Notes under the pieces: generated by a model
What the model was told of the DNA's origin: nothing
Seen by the model: only the letters and a program-made list of their open reading frames with translations
Database searches by the model: none
Assembly (NCBI GenBank): GCA_030696775.1
Contig: JAUYRN010000005.1
Location: 186,001-250,000, forward strand
DNA: 64,000 nt
Reading direction: 5' to 3'
Source: Sulfuricurvum sp.
Lineage (GTDB): Bacteria > Campylobacterota > Campylobacteria > Campylobacterales > Sulfurimonadaceae
In this document: piece after piece, positions 7,210 to 16,234 of the stretch
How the letters are laid out: every line of letters starts with the position of its first letter
Numbering within the stretch: position 1 is the first letter of the stretch
Translations under genes and position numbers: made by a program

Positions 7210-9402
7210 TTACCACTTCTTATTGTGACAATCGTAACAACTTACCATTTGACCTTTTGTATACGTTTTACTTTTTCCCTCGACACTCAAGGTTCGTGTT
7301 GTCCATGTTTTAGAGAGAACACTTCCACGTAAATCTGCACCATGACATGCGGTACAGCTTGTCGTACCTCTTTCAGCCACATCTTGGTGTGCACTTACTG
7401 CTGTTTGTCCGACAGCGTGCATTCCGTGCGGTCCCCCTGTGAAGTTTGTAGGTACCGTTGTGTGACACGTTGAACATTCAGCAATTGTTCCGGTGTGCCC
7501 TTGTAAGGCGATACTTTGAACATTATCGTTCGCGTGGCTGCTTGGGTACTCCGCGTGAGTCGCACCGTGGCAGGATTCGCACTGAAGATTGCCATGTCCT
7601 TTACTGAATCGGTAAAGTGATTTACCCGTCATTGGTGTATTGGCTGTGGTTGCAAATTTCGGATCAACCGTCGCACGCAATGTTCCTGGAGAAGAAAACA
7701 CACTGTTGTAGCGGGTAAAATTACCCGAAGTTGTATTTTTATCATGACACTGCTGGCAGTTAGGCTGATCCAACCATCCCGCACGTCCTGATTTGCCCAC
7801 ATCGCTCATTGTACCGTGACAGCTTTGACAATCAATGGCGTTACTGCCATTTGCATTTTTCGCATTTCCCATCGCACCGCGAAGACATTTCGTGACAGAA
7901 CCTGGATGACATTGGTAGCACGAATCGCGATTCATACTGCTGTTCATCGTAGTACCTGTCTTAGGGTCGATAACATTGGCGTGTTTAGAGTGCAATGCTT
8001 CTGTAAGAGGTTTAATTCCTGTTTTAAGCGGCGTACCCAAAGCATTCGATTGATGACACGATGCGCATAAAATTGGTTGCCCTGCATTTGCTGTCGCCAA
8101 TAATGTTCCATTTTTATAAGTCGCGCTCATATTTGCATCAGTAATTGCATTTGGATGTTTATCGTCATGCAGTTTTAAAATATTTTTCTTCCACTCTTTT
8201 TCTTTAATCGTATCTGTTTCCCATCCTGCGCTTGGTTTCGCAGCAGCAACACTGTTTGAGGCATGACAACTGACACAGCTCATCTCATCTGAGACGGGAA
8301 GAACGACTTTTGTACTCGCCAAGATTGTCCCTGCGGCATCTTTTGCAACCACTTTGACCATCGGATAGTAATTTTTGGCACCATTGTCATCGTATGGTAT
8401 CGTCGGAATCCCCTCTGCTTCCCACCAACTGTTAACGCTGTTGTACGACATCGTTTGGGGAGTATTGCTTTGCGTCTTTTTACCGGTTAATCCTGTTTCA
8501 ATTCCTAATAAAGCAGCAGCATCCCCAAAAAGCTTCCCAATATAATCCCAAAAATTTGTTTTTGTCGAACTCTTCGTATTTATAGATCCTGTTGTATCTG
8601 CAACGGCTTCATAGGTAAGTGTTATCCCGCTACTTGTGTTCGTGATAGATTTTCCTGTAGTTGCATCTTTACTGATGAGATGAGCATGAAGATTATTGTA
8701 CGGGGGAAGGATGCTAAATACCGAGTAATCTTTTCCGTCCACACAATGCATACCTAAATCATTCCAGGCTACAAGGGTGTACTTTCCATTCCCAACTGAT
8801 GGAGGAATAATCGGAGGGGTTGTAGTCGTAGGCGGAGGAGTATATCCCTCTGCTCCATTAGACTCATCATCTGTATGATCTTCAAAATGAGTTTTTGCTT
8901 CCACCTCGCTTACAGTATAGGATTGTCCTATCGTAGCTTGAATAGCATCGTCATCATCGGTTTCACTCAAGTCGATGTGATTTTGATTTTTAAATGTTTC
9001 ACGATGCAATACATCAATAGTGATACCGTTGGATGCATTATGATCACTGTCAAGCGTTTGAAGTACTTGGAGAATGTTGATTACTTTTGGATCATCAACA
9101 GTTGTGCCAACCAAATCCAGCGGAGTTATTACTCCATTTTTAGGTTTAGCTGTTCCTAAATAAAGATTACCGATATGAAAGCTAATAGATTCGCCTTCTT
9201 TATAAATAAAGTTACCCTTTGAATCGGTAATACCATTTTTTTGTGTATCACTCTCAAATTCCAGTCCCTCTACGGGAGAATCGATAAATGTCGCTGTAGA
9301 TAGACCTGTTACTGAATTGACAGTTCCGCCGCTTCCCCCGCCGCATCCTGTAAGAACGAACGCTGCTAGCACCGATGAAACCAGTCCTATTGCCTGTCGC
9401 AT
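7210..9402 (-). CDS. Nonahaem c-type cytochrome lipoprotein
   Basis: This 730-residue protein begins with a lipoprotein signal ending LTGC. Residues 35-140 form a domain (SPVEGLEFESDTQKNGITD, then ITPLDL and LQTLDSDHNASNGI) that is also present in the PhoX-like protein at 12007. A middle region contains AWNDLGMHCVDGKDYSVFS and ends VLPVSDEMSC, a pattern I recognise from multihaem cytochromes of metal- and sulfur-metabolising bacteria. Nine CxxCH haem sites follow, from about residue 377 to the last seven residues. It is likely a periplasmic or surface electron-transfer lipoprotein; its partner is unknown. It is divergent from an OmpR-type regulator gene. Confidence 0.85.
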   Translation of the reverse strand: MRQAIGLVSSVLAAFVLTGCGGGSGGTVNSVTGLSTATFIDSPVEGLEFESDTQKNGITDSKGNFIYKEGESISFHIGNLYLGTAKPKNGVITPLDLVGTTVDDPKVINILQVLQTLDSDHNASNGITIDVLHRETFKNQNHIDLSETDDDDAIQATIGQSYTVSEVEAKTHFEDHTDDESNGAEGYTPPPTTTTPPIIPPSVGNGKYTLVAWNDLGMHCVDGKDYSVFSILPPYNNLHAHLISKDATTGKSITNTSSGITLTYEAVADTTGSINTKSSTKTNFWDYIGKLFGDAAALLGIETGLTGKKTQSNTPQTMSYNSVNSWWEAEGIPTIPYDDNGAKNYYPMVKVVAKDAAGTILASTKVVLPVSDEMSCVSCHASNSVAAAKPSAGWETDTIKEKEWKKNILKLHDDKHPNAITDANMSATYKNGTLLATANAGQPILCASCHQSNALGTPLKTGIKPLTEALHSKHANVIDPKTGTTMNSSMNRDSCYQCHPGSVTKCLRGAMGNAKNANGSNAIDCQSCHGTMSDVGKSGRAGWLDQPNCQQCHDKNTTSGNFTRYNSVFSSPGTLRATVDPKFATTANTPMTGKSLYRFSKGHGNLQCESCHGATHAEYPSSHANDNVQSIALQGHTGTIAECSTCHTTVPTNFTGGPHGMHAVGQTAVSAHQDVAERGTTSCTACHGADLRGSVLSKTWTTRTLSVEGKSKTYTKGQMVSCYDCHNKKW

Positions 9403-9432
9403 AGTGACTCCTTTATTTAAACTTTATCCGTT

Positions 9433-9447
9433 ATGGTAAACTACCAT
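9433..9447. promoter_or_regulatory. Inverted repeat in the cytochrome / response-regulator divergent promoter
   Basis: ATGGTA-AAC-TACCAT is a perfect 6-base inverted repeat located 31 bases before the cytochrome start and 30 bases before the regulator start. It is nearly central in the 74-base divergent gap and is a candidate operator. Confidence 0.35.
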
Positions 9448-9476
9448 TGTGAATTTTTGATGAACGAAGGGATTTT

Positions 9477-10139
9477 ATGCACTTATTAATTATTGATGAC
9501 AATGAAGAATTACTCTATGCCCTGCAACAGCTTTTGAGAGATGCACAGTATCATGTTGATGTCGCTACAACGATGCTGGAAGGTGCTAATAATATTGATC
9601 AAAAGAAATATGATTTGATTTTATTAGACTGGATATTGCCCGATGGCACGGGTATTGAGCTATTGACACGGCTACGTCATGAAAAGATACGCACACCGGT
9701 TTTACTTTTCTCCTCTAAAAAAGAGGTGGAAGATAAAGTCGAGGCACTTGACGGTGGTGCTGATGATTATCTCGAAAAACCTTTTTCAAATATCGAACTA
9801 TTGGCTCGCATTCGAGCACTATTACGTCGTGAGAGTAGCCAAAAACAAACACTCATGCAGTTAGGCAGCCTTACAATAGATTTTTCATCACGAAGTGTCT
9901 TAATCAATGATAAGCCAGCAAAGCTCTCGGCTAAAGAGTTTGAATTGTTAGAATTGCTCATCCTAAATGCAAATACAGTTTTAACCCGCTATCAAATATC
10001 AGAACATCTAAGCCGTGACTTTGACCATCTTAGTGCCAGTAATATCGTCGATGCTCACATTAAAAATCTGCGTAAAAAACTTAATGCTGATGAGTTGATC
10101 CAAACTGTGAGAGGTGTGGGCTATATGATTGCTCGCTAG
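9477..10139 (+). CDS. OmpR/PhoB-family response regulator
   Basis: This 220-residue protein has a receiver domain (IIDDNEE acidic pair, phospho-acceptor in LILLDWILPDG near residue 51, KPF with the conserved lysine near residue 101). A winged-helix DNA-binding domain follows (LSAKEFELLELL, VDAHIKNLRKKL, TVRGVGYMI). All key receiver residues are present. It converges on and overlaps by four bases a histidine-kinase gene, which is probably its partner. Likely targets are the divergent multihaem cytochrome and the PhoX/peroxidase genes that flank the pair. Confidence 0.93.
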   Translation: MHLLIIDDNEELLYALQQLLRDAQYHVDVATTMLEGANNIDQKKYDLILLDWILPDGTGIELLTRLRHEKIRTPVLLFSSKKEVEDKVEALDGGADDYLEKPFSNIELLARIRALLRRESSQKQTLMQLGSLTIDFSSRSVLINDKPAKLSAKEFELLELLILNANTVLTRYQISEHLSRDFDHLSASNIVDAHIKNLRKKLNADELIQTVRGVGYMIAR

Positions 10140-11839
10140 TTTTTGCAGGATCGAAAATGAAATAATGCAATAGTCCCTTTGCCCTCACCCTCACTACGAA
10201 GGTATAAGTCTCCGTGGAGTAATACAGCGATACGCTTACTAATAGCGAGCCCTAATCCACTCCCCTCCTGTGTATTGTGTTCTTCTGTTCGCACTTGATA
10301 AAAATCATCAAATAAGTCTGCCAAAGATTCTTGTTTTATCCCCCGGCCACTGTCTTTTACCTGCACAATAAAAAGATTTTCATAATAGTGAAGCTGCACG
10401 TCAATAAATCCATGCTCAGTAAATTTGATGGCATTGGAAAGCAAGTTGATAATGACTTGTCCAAAAAGACGCGGATCAGTTATAAAATCTCCTTCAAACG
10501 GTTCAAATTCTGTTCGAATGCGCAACCCTTTATCTTCAGCTAATGGAGAGACAAGATCCAGTGCATTTTCGATCAGGGTAACTGGATTACAGACAGTAAG
10601 ATGAGGTTCCATTTTTCCTGATTCTACTTTTGCTAAATCCAAAATATTATTAATAACTCCCAAAAGGTGATGGGCTGAATTTTCGATTTTTTCGAGAGTT
10701 TCACATACAGGGATAGGCGTACTTGGCTGTGTTATTAGATACTGAGTCAGGCTTAAAATAGAACCAAGCGGTGTCCGTAATTCGTGGGACATAGCCGATA
10801 AAAAAGAAGATTTTGCTTGTAATGCAGCCTGTGTTTTTCCCAGTAATTCCAAGCGCTTAATATTGACCATTGTCGTGAACATGAGAGCATTAAATGAATG
10901 TGCCATAATCCCTATTTCATCGAATCCTGTCGCAACAACAGTTTGAGAGTAGTCGCCTGTAGTTGAAATCTTCATCGCGGTATCAGAAAGCTCACGAAGC
11001 GGTTTAATAATGCGAAGAAGAATAATCCAAACCAAAAATGCAATGAGTGCAAGTCCAACAGCAAATAGACTTAGCAACAAGGTTTGAAAGTGATACAAAA
11101 GAGCAAGAGCCTCATTTTTTGGCATGGCATAGTGTAATGTCCACCCCTTTAATATTCCATTCAGGTCCACACTGTCATGCAAATAGGCACTTGTATCCAA
11201 TATCGGATTATTTCTTTTATAGTGAATAGACGGAATAGCGGAGGGTGGAGTTAACCAACGATAAAAGCCTTGATCAGCTTTGAGCTGGTTCGCAAAGTTT
11301 TTGAAGGGATAGGCCATTACCAGATAACCTAAAAAGTCTTTTGTATAAAATGATCCGTATATAGGGGTGAAAAAATAGAGATTTTCTCCAAAAAATAGAG
11401 TATTTCCCCCTCTTTTAATGGCATTTCTCACCATCTCTTTTTCGGGTAAAGTAGTATTAAGTAGAGTTGCTTGAGATGAAGCTGTAACAGTAAAATCAGG
11501 TGCAATCGTGTACAAAGTAATGGACTCTTCCAAGTCATCCGCTTTTTGTTCCAAAATGCTTGTGATCCGTCGATCCATATCTTGTGTTACCATATCATTC
11601 ATCACTTCAAGCCGTGACAAAAATAAAATCTCTTTTTGTAATTTGACAAGATGTGTAGAGAGATCATTCGCAACATCAATCGACTGAATATGGAGTAAAT
11701 CTTGCTCTTTTGTAAGCATTAATTCGGATTCATATCCCCACAAATACGAAAGCAAAGCGATGATAATGACGGCAATTCCCCCAAAAAGGGTGATAAAGAG
11801 CTTGTACACTATGGGTAAAGAATTCCATCGATGTTTCAT
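10136..11839 (-). CDS. Membrane sensor histidine kinase
   Basis: This 567-residue protein has an N-terminal membrane segment, a periplasmic sensor region of about 220 residues, a second membrane segment (LLSLFAVGLALIAFLVWIILL), a HAMP domain, HisKA with MSHELRTPLGSI, and HATPase with the N box LINLLSNAIKFTE, G1 DSGRGIK and G2 GSGLGLAISKRI. It lacks a receiver, so it should phosphorylate the adjacent regulator directly. The start of its sensor (VMNDMVTQDMDRRI) closely matches the HD-GYP protein at 39964, pointing to a shared sensor module. The ligand is unknown. The gene order, convergent with the regulator, is unusual for a pair. Confidence 0.93.
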   Translation of the reverse strand: MKHRWNSLPIVYKLFITLFGGIAVIIIALLSYLWGYESELMLTKEQDLLHIQSIDVANDLSTHLVKLQKEILFLSRLEVMNDMVTQDMDRRITSILEQKADDLEESITLYTIAPDFTVTASSQATLLNTTLPEKEMVRNAIKRGGNTLFFGENLYFFTPIYGSFYTKDFLGYLVMAYPFKNFANQLKADQGFYRWLTPPSAIPSIHYKRNNPILDTSAYLHDSVDLNGILKGWTLHYAMPKNEALALLYHFQTLLLSLFAVGLALIAFLVWIILLRIIKPLRELSDTAMKISTTGDYSQTVVATGFDEIGIMAHSFNALMFTTMVNIKRLELLGKTQAALQAKSSFLSAMSHELRTPLGSILSLTQYLITQPSTPIPVCETLEKIENSAHHLLGVINNILDLAKVESGKMEPHLTVCNPVTLIENALDLVSPLAEDKGLRIRTEFEPFEGDFITDPRLFGQVIINLLSNAIKFTEHGFIDVQLHYYENLFIVQVKDSGRGIKQESLADLFDDFYQVRTEEHNTQEGSGLGLAISKRIAVLLHGDLYLRSEGEGKGTIALFHFRSCKN

Positions 11840-11939
11840 CTGTTTTTAGCCTAATCCTATAATTGTTTCATTAGTGAAATAATTATAGTCATTAAAGCAT
11901 AAATAATAACCTCAAATTATTACCAATCAGTTACCCCAG

Positions 11940-11961
11940 CGTAATGTATTTGTAACGTAAT
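11940..11961. promoter_or_regulatory. Direct repeat CGTAATG upstream of the PhoX-like gene
   Basis: CGTAATG occurs at 11940-11946 and 11955-11961, a 15-base period, 46 bases before the PhoX-like start and within the gap shared with the kinase gene. Direct repeats are the usual binding pattern of OmpR/PhoB-type regulators, and one is encoded next door. The match to any known Pho box is not evident. Confidence 0.3.
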
Positions 11962-12006
11962 GCTTCTAAGCTTTTCCTCTATCTTGAATTTTCAAAAGGG
12001 TATCTA

Positions 12007-14295
12007 ATGCGTTTACGAACTTCTTCATGGGTGGCTTTATCTGCTATCGCCGGGGCATTATTATTAGTTGGTTGTAATGAAGACACTACGTCGTCTGATA
12101 CATCCGTACAAACGGGAGCATTTGTCGACAGTGCCGTCAAAGGGCTGTATTATGTGAGTGGTGGACAAACTGGTGTGACTGATGGAAGTGGTACTTTTAA
12201 ATATGAAACAGGAAAAACGGTCAAATTTTATCTCGGTGATGCCAACGGTGCACTCATCGGTGAGACAAATGGTTCGACTCTCTTAACTCCGCTTGATCTT
12301 AGCGATGATGGAATCGACGGGAATAGAACTACCAATATTCTTCGTGTGCTTCAATCATTGGATAAAGACGGAAATACTTCGAACGGTATCGAGATTGATA
12401 CGGTTAAAGCTGCTAAAATAAAATCGTATAACTTTGCTGATGATGCAAATGTAACAGACGGATTAACCGCCACTGGTGTAACACTAAAAACAGTTGATGA
12501 AGCAAAAACGCACTTCCGAGATACATTGTCTAAGCTCGCAACAGCGGGAACAGTTCCTTCAACGGCTACTGTAGTTAGTACAGAGTTTATTGGAATGGAC
12601 ATACCAAAAACGACAGCTGAAATGACTAAAATCTATTCAGGTGCGTATGTCAAAATCAAATACAGTGATGGAACAAGTATCATTCGACCGATTGAATATA
12701 CAACATTGATGACAACAGGTGATGTCATCGGCGGTAAAACAGTAGGTGCGATTCTAGATGTAAACGGTAATCCAATCATGGATACGAGCACGGGCGGATC
12801 CATTCCGTTTGTCTCCGATACTCCAGATGGTCAAAGCGTCATGCAAATCGGAAGTACCATTCAAATGGTTTCTCAGTTTGAGTATGTTTCTCTTGATGCC
12901 AGCGGGGCAAGCCGCTATGGTGCACTTCCTGCTATGATGAATCTTAGCCAATTAACACAAGCTACTGACGGTAAGTTGAGTGTTGCGTCTTTGTCCAATA
13001 TTGATACCAAAGATGTAGGCGGTTTGTGGATTACGTGTGCCGCAAGTAAAACTCCGTGGACGAGCCATTTGGGAAGCGAAGAGTATGAACCGGATGCACG
13101 AAAGGTTGAGCTTGGAACTGCTACAGGAACTGATGCTTTGACAGGGCCAAATACTTATTTCGGCGATACAACAACAGCCAATGTCTATAACTATGGATTT
13201 ATTCATGAAACGACGGTAGATTCAGCGGGTAAAACAAAAGTGGTTAAACACTACAGTATGGGTCGCTCTTCAAAAGAGCTAGCAGAAGTGATGCCGGATA
13301 AGAAAACGGTTTATATGGGAGATGACGGCGGATACACTATGCTTTTTGCCTATGTAGCCGATACAGCGGGTGATCTCAGTGCAGGAACCTTGTACGCTGC
13401 GAAATGGACACAAACCAGTACGGCAACAGACCGCGCAGTAAAAGCAAATTTGACATGGGTAAAATTAGGGCATGCTACGGATGCTGAAATCAAAACAATG
13501 ATTACTGCGAAAACCAAGTTTAGCGATATTTTCGAAACAGCGGCTACTGCAACAACCGGATTTACTAAAATCAAAACCTACAAAGGGACTGAATATCTCA
13601 AGCTCAAACCGAATATGGAAAAAGCCGCTGCATTCTTAGAATCACGCCGATATGGTGCTCTTTTGGGTGCAACGAGTGAATTTAACAAAATGGAAGGGGT
13701 AACCGTAAACGCAAAAGACAAAAAAGTCTATGTTGCCATTTCCTACACCGATGGAGGAATGTTGACAAGTTTAACCGATCCGGTTGATGATATTAAAGTT
13801 CCAGTTGAAAAAGCGGGTGCTGTATTTGAACTCTCTCTTGCCAGCGGACAAAACGACACAGCCGGTAATCTCATTAATAGTAGCTATATCGCGAGTACGA
13901 TGAACGCTGTTACGGCTTTGACTGGTCTAACCGTGGCAAAAGATTCGTTTGGAAATACAGCGGATCAATCGAAAATCGCTAATCCTGATAACTTGAAATA
14001 CTCAGAAAAAATGCGTACTCTCTTCATCGGCGAAGACAGTGGTATGCATTTAAATAACTATGTATGGGCGTACAACGTCGATACAAAAAAACTCTCTCGT
14101 ATCCTCTCTAATACAGCCGGTGCAGAAGCAACAGGTCTGCAAGCAATAGAGAATATGGGCGGTTTCGGATACGTGATGTCTAGTATTCAACATCCTGGTG
14201 ATATGGGAAGCTTTACGCCTCCGTCAGATGTTATCAATGCTATCGATAAGAAAAAAGCAGGAATAGGGTATATGAAACTTCCAGCAATTCGCTAA
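12007..14295 (+). CDS. PhoX-like (DUF839) lipoprotein with extra N-terminal domain
   Basis: This 762-residue protein has a lipoprotein signal ending LLVGC. Residues 35-140 repeat the domain seen in the nonahaem cytochrome (DSAVKGLYYVSGGQTGVTD, LTPLDL, LQSLDKDGNTSNGIEID). The rest follows the PhoX/DUF839 plan: GLWITCAASKTPW with the family cysteine, EEYEPDAR, HYSMGRSSKELAEV, DKKTVYMGDDGGYTMLFAYV, RRYGALLG...FNKMEGV and FIGEDSG near the end. PhoX proteins are calcium/iron phosphatases. The spacing around the first motif differs from classical PhoX, so activity and substrate are uncertain. It is followed by a dihaem peroxidase-like lipoprotein gene. Confidence 0.82.
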   Translation: MRLRTSSWVALSAIAGALLLVGCNEDTTSSDTSVQTGAFVDSAVKGLYYVSGGQTGVTDGSGTFKYETGKTVKFYLGDANGALIGETNGSTLLTPLDLSDDGIDGNRTTNILRVLQSLDKDGNTSNGIEIDTVKAAKIKSYNFADDANVTDGLTATGVTLKTVDEAKTHFRDTLSKLATAGTVPSTATVVSTEFIGMDIPKTTAEMTKIYSGAYVKIKYSDGTSIIRPIEYTTLMTTGDVIGGKTVGAILDVNGNPIMDTSTGGSIPFVSDTPDGQSVMQIGSTIQMVSQFEYVSLDASGASRYGALPAMMNLSQLTQATDGKLSVASLSNIDTKDVGGLWITCAASKTPWTSHLGSEEYEPDARKVELGTATGTDALTGPNTYFGDTTTANVYNYGFIHETTVDSAGKTKVVKHYSMGRSSKELAEVMPDKKTVYMGDDGGYTMLFAYVADTAGDLSAGTLYAAKWTQTSTATDRAVKANLTWVKLGHATDAEIKTMITAKTKFSDIFETAATATTGFTKIKTYKGTEYLKLKPNMEKAAAFLESRRYGALLGATSEFNKMEGVTVNAKDKKVYVAISYTDGGMLTSLTDPVDDIKVPVEKAGAVFELSLASGQNDTAGNLINSSYIASTMNAVTALTGLTVAKDSFGNTADQSKIANPDNLKYSEKMRTLFIGEDSGMHLNNYVWAYNVDTKKLSRILSNTAGAEATGLQAIENMGGFGYVMSSIQHPGDMGSFTPPSDVINAIDKKKAGIGYMKLPAIR

Positions 14296-14305
14296 TAGTA
14301 ATTGT

Positions 14306-14332
14306 CTCCTCTTCAGGGGGGAGCTCTTTTTT
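14306..14332 (+). terminator. Rho-independent terminator-like hairpin after the PhoX-like gene
   Basis: CTCCTC, loop TTCAGG, GGGGAG forms a 6-base stem (one G-T pair) followed by CTCTTTTTT. It starts 11 bases after the stop and lies before the next gene on the same strand, so it may partly separate the two transcripts. Confidence 0.55.
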
Positions 14333-14379
14333 CATCAGAGATTACCTACAGATTTTTGATAAAAGCAGAGGAAATATAG

Positions 14380-15558
14380 ATGAATAAGAAATATTTTATA
14401 GCTGTCGGATTGCTCGGTACTCTTTTGCTAGGCATTATTATGGGGTGCAATAGTGGTGCAACCACACAACCTGAACCTAGTAATCAAGGAGTGGCCAAGC
14501 AAGATATCAAAATTACCGAAGCTGAAAAAATCGCTTTGGGGAAAATGATATTTTTTGATACCAATCTCTCTGAACCCTCGGGACAATCATGTGCGTCATG
14601 CCATACACCTGAAGCTGGATTTGCTAATCCAAATCATACAAATCCAACATCTGAAGGGGCTGTTACAGGGCTATTTGCTGATCGAAATGCTCCTACTATT
14701 GCCTATTCGCAGTATTCGCCCGAATTTTATTTTGACGGTATTGAATATATTGGAGGACAATTTTTAGACGGACGTGCTGCAACACTTGAGATTCAAGCGG
14801 GCGGACCACCACTCAATCCGCTCGAAATGCACAATGCTTCCAAAGAGAGTTGTATCAGCAAAATGGCAAAAGCTTCATATGCCGAAGAATTCAAACGGAT
14901 ATACGGTCAAAACATTTTTGCCGATGCCAACAAAACTTATGCAGCTATCGGTGATGCAGTCGTAACCTATGAGAGAACATCTCAGCTATCGGCATTTAGC
15001 TCAAAATTTGATGCATTTCAAAAAGGCAAAGCCACCCTCACCACACAAGAAAAATTAGGTTTGGATCTTTTTATTGATAAAGCAAAATGTTTCATTTGTC
15101 ATCCTATTGCAAATGAAGACTTGACAACGGTTCCAGCTCTATTTACCGAATTTGATTATGACAATATTGGTGTTCCGAAAAATCCAAATAATAAATTTTA
15201 TACCCTTTCAACTGTGTACAATCCTGACGGTGTGGATTTCGTTGATACAGGGCTTGCCCGTAATCCTCGCGTCATTGCTGATGGTCGTGTAGCCCAGACA
15301 AGAGGAATGTTTAAAACACCAACACTTCGTAATGTTGATAAAACAGGACCCTATATGCACAATGGTGTCTTTACGACCCTGAAACAAGTGGTCGCTTTTT
15401 ATAATACGCGTGATTCAGATCCGACAAAATGGGGGACTCCTGAAGTAGCAGAAAACGTCAATAAAGATTTTATCGGTGATTTACATCTAACCGAAGCCGA
15501 AGAAGATGCGCTAGTAGCATTTTTAAAGACGCTGAGTGATGGATATACGAAACCGTAG
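14380..15558 (+). CDS. Dihaem cytochrome c peroxidase / MauG-family lipoprotein
   Basis: This 392-residue protein has a lipoprotein signal ending IMGC and two c-haem sites, CASCH near residue 72 and CFICH near residue 240. MFKTPTLRNVDKTGPYMHNG follows, the second-domain signature of the CCP/MauG family. The lipid anchor and the long first domain separate it from the soluble peroxidase at 59224. It could reduce hydrogen peroxide or, like MauG, carry out oxidative chemistry on a partner protein; the PhoX-like lipoprotein encoded just before is an obvious candidate, but this is inference. AGAGGAAA lies before the ATG. Confidence 0.88.
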   Translation: MNKKYFIAVGLLGTLLLGIIMGCNSGATTQPEPSNQGVAKQDIKITEAEKIALGKMIFFDTNLSEPSGQSCASCHTPEAGFANPNHTNPTSEGAVTGLFADRNAPTIAYSQYSPEFYFDGIEYIGGQFLDGRAATLEIQAGGPPLNPLEMHNASKESCISKMAKASYAEEFKRIYGQNIFADANKTYAAIGDAVVTYERTSQLSAFSSKFDAFQKGKATLTTQEKLGLDLFIDKAKCFICHPIANEDLTTVPALFTEFDYDNIGVPKNPNNKFYTLSTVYNPDGVDFVDTGLARNPRVIADGRVAQTRGMFKTPTLRNVDKTGPYMHNGVFTTLKQVVAFYNTRDSDPTKWGTPEVAENVNKDFIGDLHLTEAEEDALVAFLKTLSDGYTKP

Positions 15559-15597
15559 GTATGGTACAATTGTATAAAATTGTAATTGGAGACCAGT

Positions 15598-16026
15598 ATG
15601 TTGAAAAATGCTATATTTTTACTTTTATTTTCCTGCACACTTGCTGCCAATGTCTCACAATATGAAGGTTATTTTCAAAAAGCGGGAAGTTACTATAACA
15701 TTCCCCCATTGCTTCTAAAAAAGATTGCTACTATCGAAAGTGCGGGCAATCCAAACGCGATTCGGATCAATGATAACGGGACAAAAGACTATGGTTTGAT
15801 GCAGATTAATTCAATCCATTTTAAAAGGTTGTCTGCATGGGGGATTAATGAGCGCAATATTCTCAACCCTCAAATCAATATCTTCGCGGGTAGCTGGCTT
15901 TTATCTGAGCATATCAAAGAGCGGGGATTTAATTTCCAAGCGATTGGAAATTACCACTCTAAAACGCAGGTTTATAAAGAACGCTGGCTTCGTCGGTTGA
16001 CGGTGGCATTGAAAAAATCAGCCTAA
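15598..16026 (+). CDS. Small secreted lytic transglycosylase
   Basis: The track begins at a TTG at 15586. ATG at 15598 has GGAG 7 bases upstream and opens a clean signal peptide (MLKNAIFLLLFSCTLAA), so I use it (142 residues). The SLT fold is shown by LLKKIATIESAGNP with the catalytic glutamate and DYGLMQIN. It cleaves peptidoglycan in the periplasm and resembles VirB1/IagB-type enzymes that open the wall for secretion or pilus machines. The type II secretion genes start 2 kb downstream, but a functional link is only suggested by position. TATAAAAT at 15573-15580 may be its -10. Confidence 0.88.
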   Translation: MLKNAIFLLLFSCTLAANVSQYEGYFQKAGSYYNIPPLLLKKIATIESAGNPNAIRINDNGTKDYGLMQINSIHFKRLSAWGINERNILNPQINIFAGSWLLSEHIKERGFNFQAIGNYHSKTQVYKERWLRRLTVALKKSA

Positions 16027-16234
16027 ATTTCCAAAAATCTCATTTTTCACCTTATTTCCTTGTTCCCAATGTCCTCTTTGGGCAGTCTGACAGATCCTTG
16101 TATACTCCCAATTTGGAGGTTATAGCGAGTGAAAATTTATATAAAAACAATAACAGTTAAAAATAATTCATAATTTAACACTATTTTAACTTTATTGTGA
16201 AATAATGGCATTAAAATATCCAAAAGGATTTCTC
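16027..16234. other. Gene-free gap with two short hairpins
   Basis: This 208-base gap holds a weak stem CCCAA/TTGGG (16065-16082), a second stem CTCC/GGAG (16105-16118), and a 14-codon reading frame from GTG 16129 behind GGAGG that looks like chance or a gene remnant. The last 60 bases are very AT-rich and probably hold the promoter of the lipoprotein gene. Nothing else is recognised. Confidence 0.4.

Noticed and set aside
11940-11961. Classical Pho box before the PhoX-like gene
   Set aside because: The repeated CGTAATG does not fit the E. coli Pho box or the GTTTC-type repeats I recall for Campylobacter; only a generic direct repeat can be claimed.
16129-16173. 14-codon frame from GTG behind GGAGG
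   Set aside because: Too short, no signal or repeat, in an AT-rich gap; most likely chance or a remnant.
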